Of a stretch of 34,090 bases of DNA, positions 31,705 to 34,090 are shown piece after piece (positions within the stretch are counted from its first letter, which is position 1; each line of letters starts with the position of its first letter). The notes below the pieces were generated by a model. That model was not told where the DNA came from. It saw nothing but the letters and a program-made list of their open reading frames with translations, and made no database searches. Origin of the DNA: Nocardiopsis potens DSM 45234. GTDB taxonomy: Bacteria > Actinomycetota > Actinomycetes > Streptosporangiales > Streptosporangiaceae. The DNA is taken from contig NZ_ANBB01000085.1 in the NCBI RefSeq assembly GCF_000341105.1, forward strand, positions 1-34,090, written 5' to 3'. The position numbers and the translations under genes were made by a program.

Positions 31705-33918
31705 CTATGCGCCGGGGGCCGTCCCGGCCGGGGCCGGGCGGGGTGAGGTTCCTCGCCCGCCCTCCGGGGAAGAGGCCGCGGCCCCGGGCGGTTCGGCGCC
31801 CAGGCAGGCCAGTACGGCCGCGGCCTTGAGCAGCGTCTCCCGGTACTCCTCCTCCGGGTCGGAGAGCGCGGTGATCGCGCCGCCGGTGCCCAGCCGGGCG
31901 CCGCCGGGGTCGCAGACCAGGGTGCGGATGACGATGCTCAGGTCCGCGGTGCCGTTGAAGCCCAGGTAGCCCAGGCAGCCGGCGTAGGGGCCGCGCGGTT
32001 CGGCCTCCAGGGCGTCCAGCAGCGCCACGGTGCGCTCCTTGGGTGCGCCGGTCATCGACCCGCCGGGGAACAGCGCGCGCAGGCAGTCCAGCGCGTCCCG
32101 GTCGGCGCGGAGCCGCCCCTGCACCGAGGTGACCAGCTGGTGCACGGTGGCGTAGGACTCCACGCCCATCAGCCGGGGCACCTGCACGGTCCCGGGTTCG
32201 CAGACCCGGCCCAGGTCGTTGCGGATCAGGTCGGCGATCATCAGGTTCTCGCCGTGCGTCTTGACGTCGGCGGGCAGCCGCTCGGCCTCGGCCGCGTCCA
32301 GCAGCGGGTCGGAGCGGCGCGGGGCGGTGCCCTTGATCGGCTTGCTGTGCGCCCAGCCGGCGCCGTCCACGGTGAGGAACCGCTCCGGGGAGGCGCTGAG
32401 CACGGTGCGCGCCCCGGTGCGCAGGTAGGCGGCGTAGGGCGCGGGGTTGTCCCGGCGCAGCCGGCGGTAGGCGGCGAACAGGCCCTCCGCGGTGCGCGGC
32501 GCCCGGACGCCGATCCCGTAGGTGTAGCAGGCCTCGTAGCTCTCCCCGTCGAGCAGCCAGCGCTGTACCTCGGCCAGGTCGCGCAGGTAGGTGCGGCGGT
32601 CGACGCCGGGGCGGGCCCCTTCGGCGGGCGGTTCCGGGGCGGGGGGCGGCGGCAGCGGGGCGACGCCGCGCAGCCGCGCCAGGTAGTCGGCGAACCACTC
32701 CTCCGCCTCGGCGGCGGTGCCGCCGGCGTGCACCAGCCAGGCGGCGCCGGTGAGGTGGTCGACGGCGAGGAAGCGGCGGACGGTGAGGAACGCGGCGTCG
32801 GGGCCGCGCGGGTCGGGGCGGACCGGGCCGGCCCCGGCGCCGTCCGGTCCGGCGCCGCGGGCCGCGCCGTAGCCGAGGTAGCCGACCAGGCCGCCGAGGA
32901 AGGGCAGCGGGAAGGCGGCGGGGTCGACCCGGTCCGCCTCCAGCCGGCGGCGCAGCTCGCCGATGAGGTCGCCGCCGAGCGGCCGGACCTCGGTGCCGCG
33001 CACCTCCTCCAGGCGCGGGGCGCCGGGGCCGGCGGTGTAGCGCAGCAGCGGGTCGCGGCGGGTGTCCACCGAGCCGAGGAGGCTGTACCGGCCCATCCCG
33101 TAGGCGGTGCGGGCGCTGTCCAGCCAGAACGCGTGCTCGTCGGCGGCGTGCAGCGCGCCGAAGACGTCCTCGGCGGTGCCCGGCAGCCGCACCGGCAGGG
33201 TGTGCACCGGCGCGGAGGCCGTCCTCGGCGGGCGGGCGCCGGCGGCGGGGCGGGCCCGGGCGGGCCGGGCGCCGGCCGGGTCCGCCGCGCGCGGGGGCGC
33301 GCCCATCCGGAGGAAGTTGGCGATCAGCTCGCGGCCGTGCTCGGTCTCCACCGACTCGGGGTGGAACTGGACCCCGTGCAGCGGCCGGGTGCGGTGCCGC
33401 AGCCCCATGACGACGCCGTCGGAGGCGCGTGCGGTGACCTCCAGTTCGGCGGGGAGCGGTTCGGGGACGGCGAGCGAGTGGTAGCGGACGCAGCGGAAGC
33501 CCTGCGGCAGTCCGGCGAAGACGCCCTCACCGTCGTGCTCCACCCGGTCGACCCTGCCGTGCATGGCTTCGGGGGCGTGCTCGACGGCGCCGCCGAAGGC
33601 GGCGGCGAGGGCCTGGTGGCCGAGGCAGACGCCGAGCACCGGGCCGGGGAAGGCGGCGAGGAGCTCGGGGACGCGGCCGACGTCGCCGCCGCGCAGCGGG
33701 GTGCCGGGGCCCGGGGAGACGACCAGGTGGGTGTGGTCGGCGGCGAGGGCGGCGGCCGGGTCCACCTCGTCGTTGCGGACCGTGACCGGTTCGGCCCCGG
33801 CGACCTGCCAGATCAGCTGGTGCAGGTTCCAGGTGTAGGAGTCGTGGTTGTCCACGAGGAGCACGCGCGGGCGCGCGCCGGATGGGTGGGCCCCGCCGCC
33901 GTGCGGGTCGTCATGCAT
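31705..33918 (-). CDS. pabAB: Aminodeoxychorismate synthase, fused PabA-PabB
   Basis: 737 residues from ATG 33918. Residues 17-210 are the class I glutamine amidotransferase (LLVDNHDSYTWNLHQL, GVCLGHQ with Cys98, HGVQFHPES with His186/Glu188). A linker follows, then the chorismate-binding half. PIKGTAPR (about residue 528) has the Lys typical of PabB where anthranilate synthase has PIAGT. The C-terminal MTGAPKERT and GYLGFNGTADLSIVIRT motifs complete the active site. It makes 4-amino-4-deoxychorismate for p-aminobenzoate and folate, or for natural products such as chloramphenicol-type compounds. No such cluster is visible here, so folate supply is likelier. Pro-rich linkers near 210-235 and 420-440 separate the domains. 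Confidence 0.92.
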   Translation of the reverse strand: MHDDPHGGGAHPSGARPRVLLVDNHDSYTWNLHQLIWQVAGAEPVTVRNDEVDPAAALAADHTHLVVSPGPGTPLRGGDVGRVPELLAAFPGPVLGVCLGHQALAAAFGGAVEHAPEAMHGRVDRVEHDGEGVFAGLPQGFRCVRYHSLAVPEPLPAELEVTARASDGVVMGLRHRTRPLHGVQFHPESVETEHGRELIANFLRMGAPPRAADPAGARPARARPAAGARPPRTASAPVHTLPVRLPGTAEDVFGALHAADEHAFWLDSARTAYGMGRYSLLGSVDTRRDPLLRYTAGPGAPRLEEVRGTEVRPLGGDLIGELRRRLEADRVDPAAFPLPFLGGLVGYLGYGAARGAGPDGAGAGPVRPDPRGPDAAFLTVRRFLAVDHLTGAAWLVHAGGTAAEAEEWFADYLARLRGVAPLPPPPAPEPPAEGARPGVDRRTYLRDLAEVQRWLLDGESYEACYTYGIGVRAPRTAEGLFAAYRRLRRDNPAPYAAYLRTGARTVLSASPERFLTVDGAGWAHSKPIKGTAPRRSDPLLDAAEAERLPADVKTHGENLMIADLIRNDLGRVCEPGTVQVPRLMGVESYATVHQLVTSVQGRLRADRDALDCLRALFPGGSMTGAPKERTVALLDALEAEPRGPYAGCLGYLGFNGTADLSIVIRTLVCDPGGARLGTGGAITALSDPEEEYRETLLKAAAVLACLGAEPPGAAASSPEGGRGTSPRPAPAGTAPGA

Positions 33919-34090
33919 GCGTCGCCTCTCACCGACCAGCGGACCGACAGGTGGACAAAGGGGGCGGCCCCACCTTATCCACCCTGGTCCCGGTCGGCGG
34001 CGGCGCGGCTCGCGCACTCGGCGCCGTGCCCGGCCGGTCCCCGGGCGCTCCAGGCCCTGGGCCCCGCGGCCCTGCCGAGGGGCCCGGGAG
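33919..34090. other. Right-edge sequence upstream of pabAB
   Basis: 172 bp. The pabAB frame continues upstream to 34017, but ATG 33918 (GAGAGG upstream) is the better start. Nothing else is recognisable before the edge. Confidence 0.4.

Noticed and set aside
31705-33918. Anthranilate synthase (TrpEG) as identity of the fused gene
   Set aside because: The PIKGT lysine, where TrpE has PIAGT, and the amidotransferase-first order point to PabAB.

Overview
The window is about 34 kb of very GC-rich DNA with strongly G/C-ending codons, frequent GTG starts and ATGA/GTGA start-stop overlaps. Gene content (lutABC, cytochrome P450, FadR-type GntR, TerC, fused PabAB) fits a filamentous actinobacterium, perhaps Nocardiopsaceae or a relative. 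The genus cannot be fixed from sequence alone.

Left part (1-9271): a one-carbon/CoA catabolic locus. A truncated sucC (minus) diverges from an oxalate/formate-antiporter-family MFS gene. Further right is an operon of a thiamine-diphosphate 2-hydroxyacyl-CoA lyase/oxalyl-CoA decarboxylase-like enzyme, formyl-CoA transferase and an NDP-forming acyl-CoA synthetase. The three transcription units share a 16-bp palindrome (ATACTG-TATG-CAGTAT and variants) in their upstream regions, so they look like one regulon for oxalate or a 2-hydroxyacid that yields formyl-CoA. An Nramp-fold transporter lacking the metal motifs, with a coupled small membrane protein, follows (9591-11734).

Middle (11.8-24.2 kb): terC; an unrecognised, less codon-biased gene (13184-14593); a TetR regulator fused to a HhH-GPD-type domain, divergent from a FAD monooxygenase over a clear operator; two small membrane proteins with Pro/Gly-rich tails; an alpha/beta hydrolase coupled to a P450; an ACT-domain membrane protein; and a GntR regulator divergent from a fumarylacetoacetate-hydrolase-family gene.

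Right part: lutABC (L-lactate oxidation) as a tightly coupled operon, an acyl-CoA dehydrogenase, a lipoate-protein ligase with its accessory domain at the N-terminus, and a fused aminodeoxychorismate synthase.

The most unusual structure is non-coding. Two large composite elements (about 2715-3950 and 28755-30475) lie about 25 kb apart in opposite orientation. Each has a conserved core of about 440-450 bp containing a 310-bp segment bounded by 31-bp inverted repeats. Arrays of 58/71/76-bp GC-rich units flank the core, and the units on its two sides point in opposite directions. No protein-coding constraint is visible in them. They are candidates for an undescribed repeat family, miniature mobile element or structured RNA/DNA element.
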